Assembly: GCA_049578505.1 (NCBI GenBank)
Contig: JBAUMC010000086.1
Location: forward strand, 35,093-99,092
Direction of reading: 5' to 3'
DNA: 64,000 bases
DNA from: JAGVPT01 sp049578505
GTDB taxonomy: Bacteria > Bacteroidota > Ignavibacteria > UBA10030 > UBA8401
Position numbers and translations under genes: made by a program. Below the pieces are notes generated by a model. The model worked only from the letters and a program-made list of their open reading frames with translations. It did no database searches and was not told where the DNA came from. Below are positions 17,575 to 26,452 of this stretch, piece by piece (position 1 is the first letter of the stretch; the number at the start of each line of letters is the position of its first letter).

Positions 17575-18093
17575 TTATCGCGCCTTACCCTTCCGTTTGA
17601 CAATTTTTTCAATCTGTCTGGTATGATTGATATCATGGCCGGCATACATCTCCGTAAGCCGGGTTACTGTTTCTATGCCGCGTTCGGAATGCACTCCATA
17701 ATTATTCCACATCGGCTTTGGAATTGACTTCAGTAATGCCAGATTATTCTCGCGCAGCACACGAAATATTTCCAGGGATTTATGGGGGTCGCGTTTTCTA
17801 TAATTGAATTTTTCCGCCCAAGCGTTCTGGTCGAACGCCTGGATCGGCGTTCCATTAAAGCCAAGCGTCAAACGTAGCCGGAAGCCGCCGACGAGTTCCG
17901 TGTCGGCGAGGTGTGCAAGGATTTCCGCGACGGACCATTTCGCCGGCTCTGGCCTTGTCATCAACTTCTTCTTCGGGATGCCTTTAATGAGAAATTTGAT
18001 TTTTTTAACGGTAACCTGCTGAACTTTCAATGGATCTTTCCCTTCCTGATATCCAAGAATTCGAGTGGTATATTGCTGTGGCGTTTCGTTCAT
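17575..18093 (-). CDS. DinB_2-type metal-binding protein
   Basis: A 172-residue DinB/YfiT superfamily protein. A His is found in LAHLADTELVGGFR and the His pair in MYAGHDINHTRQIEKI near the C-terminus, forming the likely metal site. KWSVAEILAHLADTE is the usual family signature. The ATG at 18093 is chosen because GGGAGAG lies eight bases upstream; an ATG ten codons earlier has no ribosome site. It follows copA by 32 bases on the same strand and may be read through from it. It is not closely similar to the DUF1572 protein 5 kb away. Confidence 0.82.
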   Translation of the reverse strand: MNETPQQYTTRILGYQEGKDPLKVQQVTVKKIKFLIKGIPKKKLMTRPEPAKWSVAEILAHLADTELVGGFRLRLTLGFNGTPIQAFDQNAWAEKFNYRKRDPHKSLEIFRVLRENNLALLKSIPKPMWNNYGVHSERGIETVTRLTEMYAGHDINHTRQIEKIVKRKGKAR

Positions 18094-18125
18094 AGGTTTC
18101 TCTCCCTTATCGGTAAAAAACACAA

Positions 18126-20375
18126 TTAATTATTTTTCAGTCTCAAGGAATTGCTTACCACGCTCACTGAGCTAAATGCCATCGCTCCAGCTGCAATTGC
18201 GGGGTTTAAAAATCCAGCTGCAGCAAGAGGTATGCCGATGATATTATAGATAAACGCCCAGAATAAATTCTGCTTGATCGTCCGGACTGTCCGCTGCGAT
18301 AATTGAATTGCTTGAATAACTCCGCGTAAATCGGATCTCATCAACGTAATGTCGGCCGATTCCATCGCTACATCTGTTCCGTTTCCCATCGCCACCCCGA
18401 CATCGGCCTGCGCGAGGGCAGGAGCGTCGTTCACCCCATCCCCCACCATCGCTACAATTCTTCCTTTAGCCTGAACCGTTTTCACGAAAGCAGCTTTCTC
18501 CCGCGGCAAAACCTGCGCGATAACGCGGTCAATACCCGTTTTGGCCGCAATCGCATTTGCCACAACTTCGTTATCGCCGGTGACCATGATCGTTTCGATT
18601 CCCATCTGCTTGAAGTGCGCGATCGTCTCTTTCGCGTTGCCTTTGATTGTATCTGCCACGGCGATCACACCGACCAGCTTTCCTTCGGACGCAACAAACA
18701 TCGTCGTCTTGCCTTCATTTAAGAATTTTTGCACGAAAGAATCCGATTCATCGAACTGAATTGAACACTCCTCCATAAAGCGAAGATTGCCAACTGCCAC
18801 GGACTTCCCGTCAATAAGACCTGTAATACCTCGTCCCTCGAAGTTCCTGAATGACTCTACACTTTCACTCATCCCACTGTTTTGAATACCGGCATAATCG
18901 ACAATTGCCTTGCCGAGAGGATGCTCGGATCTTTTTTCTATTGCGGCCGCAAGCCGTATCATGGTCGTTTCATCAAACCCATTGAATACGGCAACATCCG
19001 TCACCGACGGCTTCCCTTCGGTAATCGTTCCGGTTTTATCCAGAATAATTGTCTGTATTTTGCAAATACGTTCCAGGCTTTCAGCATTTTTGATCAGAAT
19101 TCCATTCGAAGCACCCCGTCCGGTTCCGACGATGATCGCTGTCGGCGTTGCGAGGCCAAGTGCACATGGGCAAGCGATGATTAACACGGCAATAAAATTA
19201 ATCATTGAAGGAGTAAACCCAATCCCTCCGACAAAATACCACAAAACAAACGTGACAGCTGCAATGCCGATGACAACGGGAACGAAAACGGACGCAATTT
19301 TATCCGCCAGTTTTTGAATCGGAGCCTTTGAGCCTTGCGCTTCCTCGACAAGCTTTATAATCTGAGCGATGACTGTGTCTTTCCCTACCGCAGTCGCGCG
19401 AAATTCCATACTGCCGTTCTTGTTGATTGTCCCACCAACGACTTTATCTCCCTTCTTTTTTTCGACAGGGAGGCTTTCCCCGGTCACCATCGCTTCGTCA
19501 ACCGTCGTGAAACCGCTCGCGATTGTCCCGTCTACGGGAATTTTTTCGCCGGGACGCACCCGAATAATATCTCCGACGATGAGTGCTGCAATGCTAGTTT
19601 CGTACTCGACACCGCTGCGAATCACTCGCGCAGTTTTAGGTTGAAGACCCATCAGCGCCTTGATTGCGCCGGATGCACGCTTTTTTGCACGGGCTTCAAG
19701 AAGCCTCCCCAATAATATGAGCGAAATAATTGTCGTCGCAGTGTCAAAATAGACTGTGCTCATTCCTTCGGGCAATCCCATCCAACGGGGAAACAATACA
19801 ATGCCGGCACTATAGCTATACGCCACGCCGGTGCCGACGGCAACTAGTGTATTCATATCGGCCGAAAAATGTTTTCCCACCTGCCAAGCGGTCTTGAAAA
19901 ATCTTTTTCCGGAAATGAACATCACCGGCGTTGCGGCAACGAAGAGCAGCTTGTTGATCTCTTCTGTCGAAAAGGGGGACCATCTCAAGAACCATTGTGC
20001 CATGCTCAACATGCTGACGATCATGATGGGCACAGCAAGCGACACGCTGAATACAAATTCCCTCTTCAACTGCTCATACGCTTTTTGTTGATGAGTATCC
20101 CCTGCAACTTCGGAGACCTCCGCAATTCGCGGACTCTCTATTTTTTGATCCGGCAGCAAGAGTTGGTAGCCTGCCTCATGAACGGCGGATGAAAGAGCCT
20201 GCAAGTCGGTCTTGGTGCCGTCGAATGACACTGAAACTTTTTCTGTAGCAAGGTTGACGTTTGCTTCCAGAACGCCATCGACTTTCTTCAGCGCCTTTTC
20301 AACGCGAAGAACGCAGCTGGCACAGGTCATACCTTCGACGGGAATGCTCAATGTTTGAGGATGAGAAATGCTCAT
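18126..20375 (-). CDS. copA: Copper(I)-translocating P-type ATPase
   Basis: A 749-residue P1B-1 ATPase that exports Cu(I) from the cytoplasm. Residues about 9-75 form a heavy-metal-associated domain with Cys18 and Cys21 (GMTCASC). Eight membrane segments follow, with the metal-gating CPC motif (IIACPCALGLATPTA, near residue 402). The phosphorylated Asp is in DKTGTITEG (about 445) and the hinge in MVGDGVNDAPALAQADVGV. TM7 YN and TM8 MAFSSVSVVSNSLRL fit the copper subgroup. It lies 36 bases downstream of the small chaperone gene, forming a copper-resistance operon; no CueR- or CsoR-type regulator is adjacent. Confidence 0.96.
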   Translation of the reverse strand: MSISHPQTLSIPVEGMTCASCVLRVEKALKKVDGVLEANVNLATEKVSVSFDGTKTDLQALSSAVHEAGYQLLLPDQKIESPRIAEVSEVAGDTHQQKAYEQLKREFVFSVSLAVPIMIVSMLSMAQWFLRWSPFSTEEINKLLFVAATPVMFISGKRFFKTAWQVGKHFSADMNTLVAVGTGVAYSYSAGIVLFPRWMGLPEGMSTVYFDTATTIISLILLGRLLEARAKKRASGAIKALMGLQPKTARVIRSGVEYETSIAALIVGDIIRVRPGEKIPVDGTIASGFTTVDEAMVTGESLPVEKKKGDKVVGGTINKNGSMEFRATAVGKDTVIAQIIKLVEEAQGSKAPIQKLADKIASVFVPVVIGIAAVTFVLWYFVGGIGFTPSMINFIAVLIIACPCALGLATPTAIIVGTGRGASNGILIKNAESLERICKIQTIILDKTGTITEGKPSVTDVAVFNGFDETTMIRLAAAIEKRSEHPLGKAIVDYAGIQNSGMSESVESFRNFEGRGITGLIDGKSVAVGNLRFMEECSIQFDESDSFVQKFLNEGKTTMFVASEGKLVGVIAVADTIKGNAKETIAHFKQMGIETIMVTGDNEVVANAIAAKTGIDRVIAQVLPREKAAFVKTVQAKGRIVAMVGDGVNDAPALAQADVGVAMGNGTDVAMESADITLMRSDLRGVIQAIQLSQRTVRTIKQNLFWAFIYNIIGIPLAAAGFLNPAIAAGAMAFSSVSVVSNSLRLKNN

Positions 20376-20411
20376 GCTTTCTTTGAGAACCTTAATTGCA
20401 TTTTTCTGATT

Positions 20412-20621
20412 TCAATTCATACCGACAAGTTTATATCCCGCCTCATCGATCGTCTTCTCAAGCGTTTGGCGGGATACAGTAGCTTCGTCATACTGAATTT
20501 TTGCCTTCCCAATTTGGACGTCTTCTACCACAACCCCTCCGAGTTTGCCCAACTCTTTTTTCACGCTCATGATGCAATGCATGCACGACATCCCCTCAAT
20601 TTTCAGTTCCTGGGTCTTCAT
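20412..20621 (-). CDS. copZ: Copper chaperone, CopZ-like heavy-metal-associated domain
   Basis: A 69-residue single HMA domain. The metal-binding cysteines are in GMSCMHCIMSVKKEL, and the fold closes with IDEAGYKLVGMN. Such proteins carry Cu(I) to CopA. The ATG has no competing start, and the downstream copA gene is on the same strand. Mercury-type (MerP) function is unlikely, since merA and merT are absent. Confidence 0.92.
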   Translation of the reverse strand: MKTQELKIEGMSCMHCIMSVKKELGKLGGVVVEDVQIGKAKIQYDEATVSRQTLEKTIDEAGYKLVGMN

Positions 20622-20909
20622 TTCGTTATATTTGTCAATCCATTATGGACGGACAATTCCTTTCTTGTATGAAAGTACAACAATACAGTCAAACAAACAA
20701 TTTCCCTGCCTACCGCCGGTGGTGACTCAATTTCAAAAGACTGAATCCAAAACGGATGCCATGGCGGCCTAGGCGAATAGCCGGATTAAATTGAATGGGT
20801 TCTCTCCGAGTCGTCCATCTGCGACACGCCAACCGATTAGATCATCCATCTTGCTTCCCTAGAATCTCTTTCTTATTTTCTCTTACAATTTTTTTGAAGG
20901 GATTCCAAT

Positions 20910-22274
20910 ATGTCGCTCATGATAAGCATTTCAGGAATTCGCGGCGTCGTTGGTGAAAACCTGACTCCGGACGTCGTTGTGAAATATGCGGCGGCATTTG
21001 CTGAATACTGTAACCGCGGAACGGTTGTTTTAGGCCGGGACGGACGGGTCACGGGTTCCAGCATAGCACATATAGTCAGCTCGACGCTCCTTCAAATGGG
21101 ATGTAATGTTGTCGCTATCGGCGTATGTCCAACCCCTACGGTCGCTATTGCAGTGGAGAAGATGAAAGCCGCAGGGGGATTAGCGGTTACCGCGAGCCAC
21201 AATCCCAATCAATGGAACGGAATGAAGTTTTTTGCACCGGGGGGGATGTTTCTTAACAGTGATGAGAACAAAAAATTCTGGCAGATTGCCGACAGGGGAA
21301 ACTTCACTTTTGCGCAATGGAATAAGCAAGGCAAGTACACTGCAGATTCATCGGCTGTCGAAGATCACATCAAAACAATTCTTTCCCTTCCATATATTCA
21401 TTGCGATCAAATCCGGAAGAGAAAACTTAATGTAGTGGTAGATTGCGTTAACGCTGCTGGAGGCGTCATCGTCCCAAGGCTTCTGCGCGAATTCGGCTGT
21501 AACGTCATTGAAATGAATTGCGACGTGAGCGGAATTTTTTCTCACACACCGGAGCCGATCCCGGAAAACCTACGCGATCTTGCTAAGCGTGTCGTCGAGG
21601 AAAAGGCGGACGTCGGCATCGCCGTCGACCCCGACGTTGACCGGCTTGTCTTTATCGATGAAAAAGGGAGGCCGTTCGTCGAGGAATATACGATCGCTTC
21701 AGCGGTAAAATTTGTTCTTGATGCGGAAAAAAAGCTAGGCAGCACTAAGCATAATGTTGTTGTCAACCTCTCTACAACGCGAGCGGTCGACGATATTGCA
21801 GCCGAGTACGGTGCAAAAGTTTTCCGGACACCGGTCGGCGAAATCAACGTTGCATCCAAAATGAAAGCGCTCCATTCCGTTATCGGTGGAGAAGGAAGCG
21901 GCGGCGTGATTTTGCCGGAAGTGCATTTTGGCCGTGATGCCGTAGTCGGAATCGGGCTGTTTCTTCAGCTCCTGGTGGATTTTGGAGGAAAAACTTCCGA
22001 CCTTAAATCCAGCCTCCCTCAATACACGATCGTGAAGGATAAAATCGAACTCGGCTCCCTGATGCCGGACGTCCTTCTCCAAAGACTGTATAAAAAATAT
22101 TCGAAGACGGAGAAGACAAACATGGATGATGGTCTTAAAATAGATTTCGCATCATCCTGGGTTCATCTAAGAAAGTCAAACACTGAGCCGATCGTTCGCG
22201 TGATTGCTGAAGCCAAATCGCGTGATGAAGCCGCCGCTCTTGTCGAAAGATTCAAGAAAGAAATCTCGAGCTGA
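20910..22274 (+). CDS. glmM: Phosphoglucosamine mutase / phosphohexomutase
   Basis: A 454-residue alpha-D-phosphohexomutase. The active-site phosphoserine is Ser96 in TASHNPNQWNG, the magnesium-binding DPDVDRL follows near 241-247, the sugar-binding loop is GGEGSGG near 326, and the C-terminal phosphate-binding RKSNTEPIVRVIAEA is intact. It interconverts glucosamine-6-P and glucosamine-1-P for UDP-GlcNAc synthesis; phosphomannomutase activity cannot be excluded. AAGGGA lies about eight bases before the ATG. It is the first gene of a plus-strand run. Confidence 0.87.
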   Translation: MSLMISISGIRGVVGENLTPDVVVKYAAAFAEYCNRGTVVLGRDGRVTGSSIAHIVSSTLLQMGCNVVAIGVCPTPTVAIAVEKMKAAGGLAVTASHNPNQWNGMKFFAPGGMFLNSDENKKFWQIADRGNFTFAQWNKQGKYTADSSAVEDHIKTILSLPYIHCDQIRKRKLNVVVDCVNAAGGVIVPRLLREFGCNVIEMNCDVSGIFSHTPEPIPENLRDLAKRVVEEKADVGIAVDPDVDRLVFIDEKGRPFVEEYTIASAVKFVLDAEKKLGSTKHNVVVNLSTTRAVDDIAAEYGAKVFRTPVGEINVASKMKALHSVIGGEGSGGVILPEVHFGRDAVVGIGLFLQLLVDFGGKTSDLKSSLPQYTIVKDKIELGSLMPDVLLQRLYKKYSKTEKTNMDDGLKIDFASSWVHLRKSNTEPIVRVIAEAKSRDEAAALVERFKKEISS

Positions 22275-22307
22275 TTTTTCCATTCATCGCAGGAGAAGGA
22301 AACTACA

Positions 22308-22583
22308 TTGACACTCTGCAAAGTTACAGGTACGATCGTATCGACGCAAAAGAATCAAACGTTGAGAGAATACAAATTACTAGTGGTTCAGCCGATTGAC
22401 CTCACCGGCGTTTTGATGGGGAAAGAAGCATTAGCAATCGATACTGTCGACGCTGGTATCGGCGATACGGTCTTGATTATCCAAGAAGGCGCAGGCGCAC
22501 AACAAGCCTTAAGGCGAAAAGATGTTCCGGTTCACACCGTCATCGTTGCTGTCGTTGACGGATTAGATGTCGCCGTTCAATAA
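22308..22583 (+). CDS. EutN/CcmL family microcompartment vertex protein
   Basis: A 91-residue protein matching the pentameric BMC vertex family (EutN/CcmL). Signatures are CKVTGTIVSTQKNQTL, the LVVQPIDL strand, AIDTVDAGIGDTVLIIQEG and the closing VDVPVHTVIVAVVDGL-like segment. Translation begins at a TTG at 22308; AGGAGAAGGA seven bases upstream makes this convincing. The pentamers cap carboxysome and metabolosome shells, yet no hexameric BMC shell protein or encapsulated enzyme is present in the window. It sits between glmM and dprA, so it may be a lone pentamer with another job. Confidence 0.88.
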   Translation: MTLCKVTGTIVSTQKNQTLREYKLLVVQPIDLTGVLMGKEALAIDTVDAGIGDTVLIIQEGAGAQQALRRKDVPVHTVIVAVVDGLDVAVQ

Positions 22584-22636
22584 AGGTCTTAGGGGACCTC
22601 TCCTTTTACGTAATTTCAACAATTAGAATTTCGACG

Positions 22637-23740
22637 ATGGAAAGCGGGATTAATATTTCCGACCTGCTGCAACTATCTGCCATTCCAGGTGTCGGCGCAA
22701 ATCGGCTTCGTGCTCTCGTCACGCATTTCGGATCGCCAACGTCGGTCCTGGCAGCCACACCCCGCGACTTGATCCACGTCGAGGGAATCGATAAAAAACT
22801 CGCCTCGACAATTGCCCATTATAAAGGTGGAAAAGCCTTTTCAGAAGAACAGCTTTCGAATCTCAATAAAGCCAACGGACGAATTGTAACCTTGTGGCAT
22901 GATGAATATCCCGACTACTTGCGAAAGATCTACGACCCGCCCCCTCTTCTGTTTGTCCTTGGTCAATTTCAGAACAACGACAAATACGCTGTCGCCGTCG
23001 TCGGCACGAGGCGCCCTTCAGCCTACGGAAAACTTGTTGCTGAGCGATTTGCGAAGGAGCTTTCGGAAAAAGGGATTACTGTCGTCAGCGGGCTGGCCCG
23101 GGGAATCGATACAATCGCACATCACTCATCATTGAATTCGGGTGGAAGAACGATTGCCGTGATCGGCTCAAGCATCGATATAATCTATCCGGCAGAAAAT
23201 AAAACACTTGCACGACGTATTGAAGAACACGGCGCAGTCGTTTCGGAATTTTTCATGGGGACGAAACCTGACCCGGGAAATTTCCCGCGGAGAAACCGTC
23301 TTATCAGCGGCATGTCGCTCGGAACGCTCATCATTGAAACCGCCGAAAACGGCGGAGCAATGATTACCGCGTCAATGGCACTTGACCAGAATCGCGAACT
23401 GTTCTGTATTCCCGGCAATATCACTGAACAATACAGTTTCGGCACGAACAGGCTTATTCGTGACGGACATGCGAAGCTCGTCCAATCGGTCGACGATATT
23501 ATTGCGGAACTGAAGACATCGCTTCGCCCGATATTGAAACCAGAACATCCGCATGCCGCAATTGTCCTTTCGGTTTTCGAACAGAAGATCTTAGACCTGC
23601 TCTCCTCCGAACCGTCTCATATCGATGCATTGTCTGAACTGTCAGGGCTTTCAATTCCGGATACTTTAGTAAACTTGCTGAGCCTGGAGTTCAAAGGTTT
23701 CGCCCGGCAGCTTGCCGGGAAAATGTTTTTGAAGCTGTAG
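22637..23740 (+). CDS. dprA: DNA processing protein DprA
   Basis: A 367-residue DprA (Smf). The N-terminal helix-hairpin region (LQLSAIPGVGANRLRALV) leads to the Rossmann DNA-binding core with VVGTRRPSAYGKLVAERF, VVSGLARGIDTIAH, FPRRNRLISGMS and ETAENGGAMITA. A winged-helix domain forms the last 65 residues (ILDLLSSEPSHIDALSELSG). It binds incoming single-stranded DNA and loads RecA during natural transformation. The ATG has only a weak ribosome site. Confidence 0.95.
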   Translation: MESGINISDLLQLSAIPGVGANRLRALVTHFGSPTSVLAATPRDLIHVEGIDKKLASTIAHYKGGKAFSEEQLSNLNKANGRIVTLWHDEYPDYLRKIYDPPPLLFVLGQFQNNDKYAVAVVGTRRPSAYGKLVAERFAKELSEKGITVVSGLARGIDTIAHHSSLNSGGRTIAVIGSSIDIIYPAENKTLARRIEEHGAVVSEFFMGTKPDPGNFPRRNRLISGMSLGTLIIETAENGGAMITASMALDQNRELFCIPGNITEQYSFGTNRLIRDGHAKLVQSVDDIIAELKTSLRPILKPEHPHAAIVLSVFEQKILDLLSSEPSHIDALSELSGLSIPDTLVNLLSLEFKGFARQLAGKMFLKL

Positions 23741-23832
23741 CCTTCCTTTTGGTTGACCCCGCAGCGCAGTTTATTACACAATAATCACGCCAAAAAACAT
23801 TTCCTTTCTCTCCAAAATAGCATATATTTATC

Positions 23833-24423
23833 ATGATGCCTATGTTCACAATCCAAGAAATTAAAGTTGACGGCAGGGTAGCAGATGTTCACTTCGCCTG
23901 CGACCTCGGCGAGTGCAAAGGAGCCTGTTGCACGCTTCAGGGAGGCCGCGGAGCGCCGATCACCGACAGCGAAGTAGATGAAATTTACAGTGCGTATCCG
24001 ATCGTAAGAAAATATCTTTCAAAGGAACACAAGGATTGGATTGAACACCACGGATTGGTAGAAGGTCCTCCTGGATATTATGCAACCCAATGCAAAGAAA
24101 ACCAGGCATGCGTTTTTGTGTTCTATGACGATGGGGTCGCAAAATGTTCGTTCGAGAAGGCGTATCACAATAAAGAAATTCAGTGGCGGAAGCCTCTTTC
24201 GTGCCACCTGTTCCCTTTACGTGTGAACTATGGCGTTCAGGAACAATTGAGGTTTGAGTACTTACATGAATGCGAACCGGCTTTTAAAAAAGGAAGCCGA
24301 GAAAATGTACCACTCTTCAAATTTTTAAAAGACGTTCTCGTCCGTGCTTACGGGCGAACATGGTACAGGCAATTTGAAGCCGAATGTGATGAGCGTTCAC
24401 GTAATTCTCAAAGAGGCGATTAG
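23833..24423 (+). CDS. DUF3109 family cysteine-rich protein
   Basis: A 196-residue protein of the DUF3109 family, common in Bacteroidota. Cysteines occur in FACDLGECKGACC, QCKENQACVF, CSFEKA, SCHLFPLR and HECEP, a pattern suggesting bound zinc or an iron-sulfur centre (YkgJ-like relatives). The function is unknown. There are three nearby ATGs (23833, 23836, 23842). It ends six bases before rpoN, so cotranscription is likely. Confidence 0.87.
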   Translation: MMPMFTIQEIKVDGRVADVHFACDLGECKGACCTLQGGRGAPITDSEVDEIYSAYPIVRKYLSKEHKDWIEHHGLVEGPPGYYATQCKENQACVFVFYDDGVAKCSFEKAYHNKEIQWRKPLSCHLFPLRVNYGVQEQLRFEYLHECEPAFKKGSRENVPLFKFLKDVLVRAYGRTWYRQFEAECDERSRNSQRGD

Positions 24424-24428
24424 GATTT

Positions 24429-25886
24429 ATGCTTCAGATCTCCCAACAACAACGGTTACTTCAAAAGCTCACACCGCAGCAGATTCAGTACCTCAAGCTC
24501 CTTCAACTTCCCACAGTAGCACTCGAGCAACGCATCAAAACAGAGCTCGAACAAAATCCGTTGCTCGAGGAGGGCGTGGAAGACGAAATAGAGGTTGCGC
24601 AGGAAGATGCGGAGAACGAAACCCCAGAAGCCGAAGAACCAACGAACGGTGAAGCGGAAGCAACGAAGGAGAAGAACGACGAGTTCACTTTTGAAGATTT
24701 TGTGAACGATGAGAATTCTTACACGCCAAAATCAAGCGGCCAGCAGGACGATGAAGAGCGCGATGAGATTCCGATCTCTGCCCCGGAACCGCTGATGCAA
24801 AAACTCAGGGCGCAGCTGCAGCTTGTCGACCTCACCGATACCGGCATGCTTGTGGCGGAAGAGATCATCGGCAACATAGATGAAGACGGGTACTTGCGCC
24901 GCGATTTAAGCATGATCGTCCAGGATATCAATCTTTCTCATGGGCTCCAGTTGACGGTAGCGCAAGCGGAACTCGTTTTAAAACGCGTGCAGAGCCTCGA
25001 GCCGGTCGGAATCGGGTCGCGAACTCTCCAAGAGTGCCTGCTGCTCCAACTCGAAGCAAGGGAATTCGAACCTCGTTTGAAAAAACTTGCGAGCACGATC
25101 CTCGAAACGTACTTCGATGAATTCACCAAGAAACATTTCGAACAACTTTCAAAACTGCTGGGCATCTCCCTCCCCGAAGTGAAAGATGTGCTCGATCTCA
25201 TTTCTCACCTCAACCCCAAACCCGGGGAAGGAGAAATTTCAACCCAGGAAAACTACGTCACCGTGGACTTTCTCGTTCACTTCGAAGACGGTGAATTTAT
25301 TATCCAGTTGAACGACAAGAATATTCCGCCGCTCCGCATCAACAAAGATTACAAAGAGATGATGTCGCGAAAGAAGAAGAATGGAGTCAACTCGGAAACC
25401 AAAACCTTCATCCGACAAAAATTCGAAGCGGCGAAATGGTTCATCGCGTCAATCTATCAGCGGCGGGACACGATGCTGCGTGTGATGCGAACCATCGTGG
25501 ACAAGCAACGGGAATTTTTCGAATTTGGCGACGGGCTGAAACCGATGATTTACAAGGACATTGCCGCGGTGATCAAGATGGATATTTCCACCATCAGCCG
25601 CGTTGTGAACGGGAAATACGTCCAGACCGACTTCGGAGTGTACGAACTCCGCTATTTTTTCAGCGAGGGTATCAGCACCCAAAGCGGCGAAGACGTTTCA
25701 AATAAAGAGGTGAAGCTGCGTATCAAGGAAATATTGGAAACGGAAGACCCTCACAAACCGCTGAGCGACGACCGCATCGCAGAGATTCTGAATGAGCGCG
25801 GTTTCAACATTGCCCGACGTACTGTTGCTAAATACCGGGAGTCGATGATGATTCCGGTGGCGCGCTTGCGGCGAAAAATTTCATAA
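24429..25886 (+). CDS. rpoN: RNA polymerase sigma-54 factor
   Basis: A 485-residue sigma-54. Region I at the N-terminus is glutamine-rich (MLQISQQQRLLQKLTPQQIQ), followed by an acidic region II (about 40-115), the core-binding domain (about 125-310) and the DNA-binding domain. The RpoN box ARRTVAKYRE that reads the -24 element is intact near residue 461. It directs transcription that depends on enhancer-binding ATPases, none of which is encoded in this window. A close match to its promoter consensus lies upstream of the pilin-like gene at 54288. Confidence 0.97.
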   Translation: MLQISQQQRLLQKLTPQQIQYLKLLQLPTVALEQRIKTELEQNPLLEEGVEDEIEVAQEDAENETPEAEEPTNGEAEATKEKNDEFTFEDFVNDENSYTPKSSGQQDDEERDEIPISAPEPLMQKLRAQLQLVDLTDTGMLVAEEIIGNIDEDGYLRRDLSMIVQDINLSHGLQLTVAQAELVLKRVQSLEPVGIGSRTLQECLLLQLEAREFEPRLKKLASTILETYFDEFTKKHFEQLSKLLGISLPEVKDVLDLISHLNPKPGEGEISTQENYVTVDFLVHFEDGEFIIQLNDKNIPPLRINKDYKEMMSRKKKNGVNSETKTFIRQKFEAAKWFIASIYQRRDTMLRVMRTIVDKQREFFEFGDGLKPMIYKDIAAVIKMDISTISRVVNGKYVQTDFGVYELRYFFSEGISTQSGEDVSNKEVKLRIKEILETEDPHKPLSDDRIAEILNERGFNIARRTVAKYRESMMIPVARLRRKIS

Positions 25887-25911
25887 CTACTTACTATCGC
25901 TCGGACAAACC

Positions 25912-26448
25912 ATGGATACGACAATTCATTCTACGACAATTATCGGACTCTCCCGCAACGGAAAAGTCGCGCTCGGCAGTGACGGCCAGGTTACTCTCGG
26001 TGCCACCGTCGTTAAGCATACGGCGAAAAAAGTGCAGCGATTGTACAACAATTCTATCCTCGTCGGCTTTGCTGGCGCTTCTGCCGACGCGTTCACGCTG
26101 ATGGAACGGTTTGAAGAGAAGCTCCAGAAACATCAAGGACACCTCGAGCGCTCGGCGGTCGAACTTGCAAAAGACTGGAGAACCGATAAATATTTGCGCA
26201 GGTTGGAAGCAATGATCGGAGTGTTGGACAAGGAACATGCGTTCATTATTTCGGGGACGGGGGATGTCATCACACCCGACGATGGCATTGTCGCAATCGG
26301 ATCGGGAGGTCCATACGCACTGGCTGCAGCACGAATGCTCGTTGCCTACACCAAACTGTCGGCCCGGGAGATTGTGGAACAGTCGATGAAAACTGCTGCT
26401 GATATTTGCATCTACACAAACCAGAATATCTCAATTGAAGAATTATAG
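25912..26448 (+). CDS. hslV: ATP-dependent protease HslV peptidase subunit
   Basis: A 178-residue proteasome-like threonine peptidase. A seven-residue propeptide precedes the catalytic Thr8 (TTIIGLSRNGKVALGSDGQV), which is exposed by processing. GSGGPYALAAARML and the C-terminal YTNQNISIEEL fit the family. Twelve HslV subunits form the double ring capped by HslU. It is translated just ahead of hslU with a four-base gap. Confidence 0.97.
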   Translation: MDTTIHSTTIIGLSRNGKVALGSDGQVTLGATVVKHTAKKVQRLYNNSILVGFAGASADAFTLMERFEEKLQKHQGHLERSAVELAKDWRTDKYLRRLEAMIGVLDKEHAFIISGTGDVITPDDGIVAIGSGGPYALAAARMLVAYTKLSAREIVEQSMKTAADICIYTNQNISIEEL

Positions 26449-26452
26449 CCCG

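Noticed and set aside
25912..25935. Extra residues before the catalytic threonine of HslV
   Set aside because: A short propeptide removed on maturation is common in HslV outside the enterobacteria.
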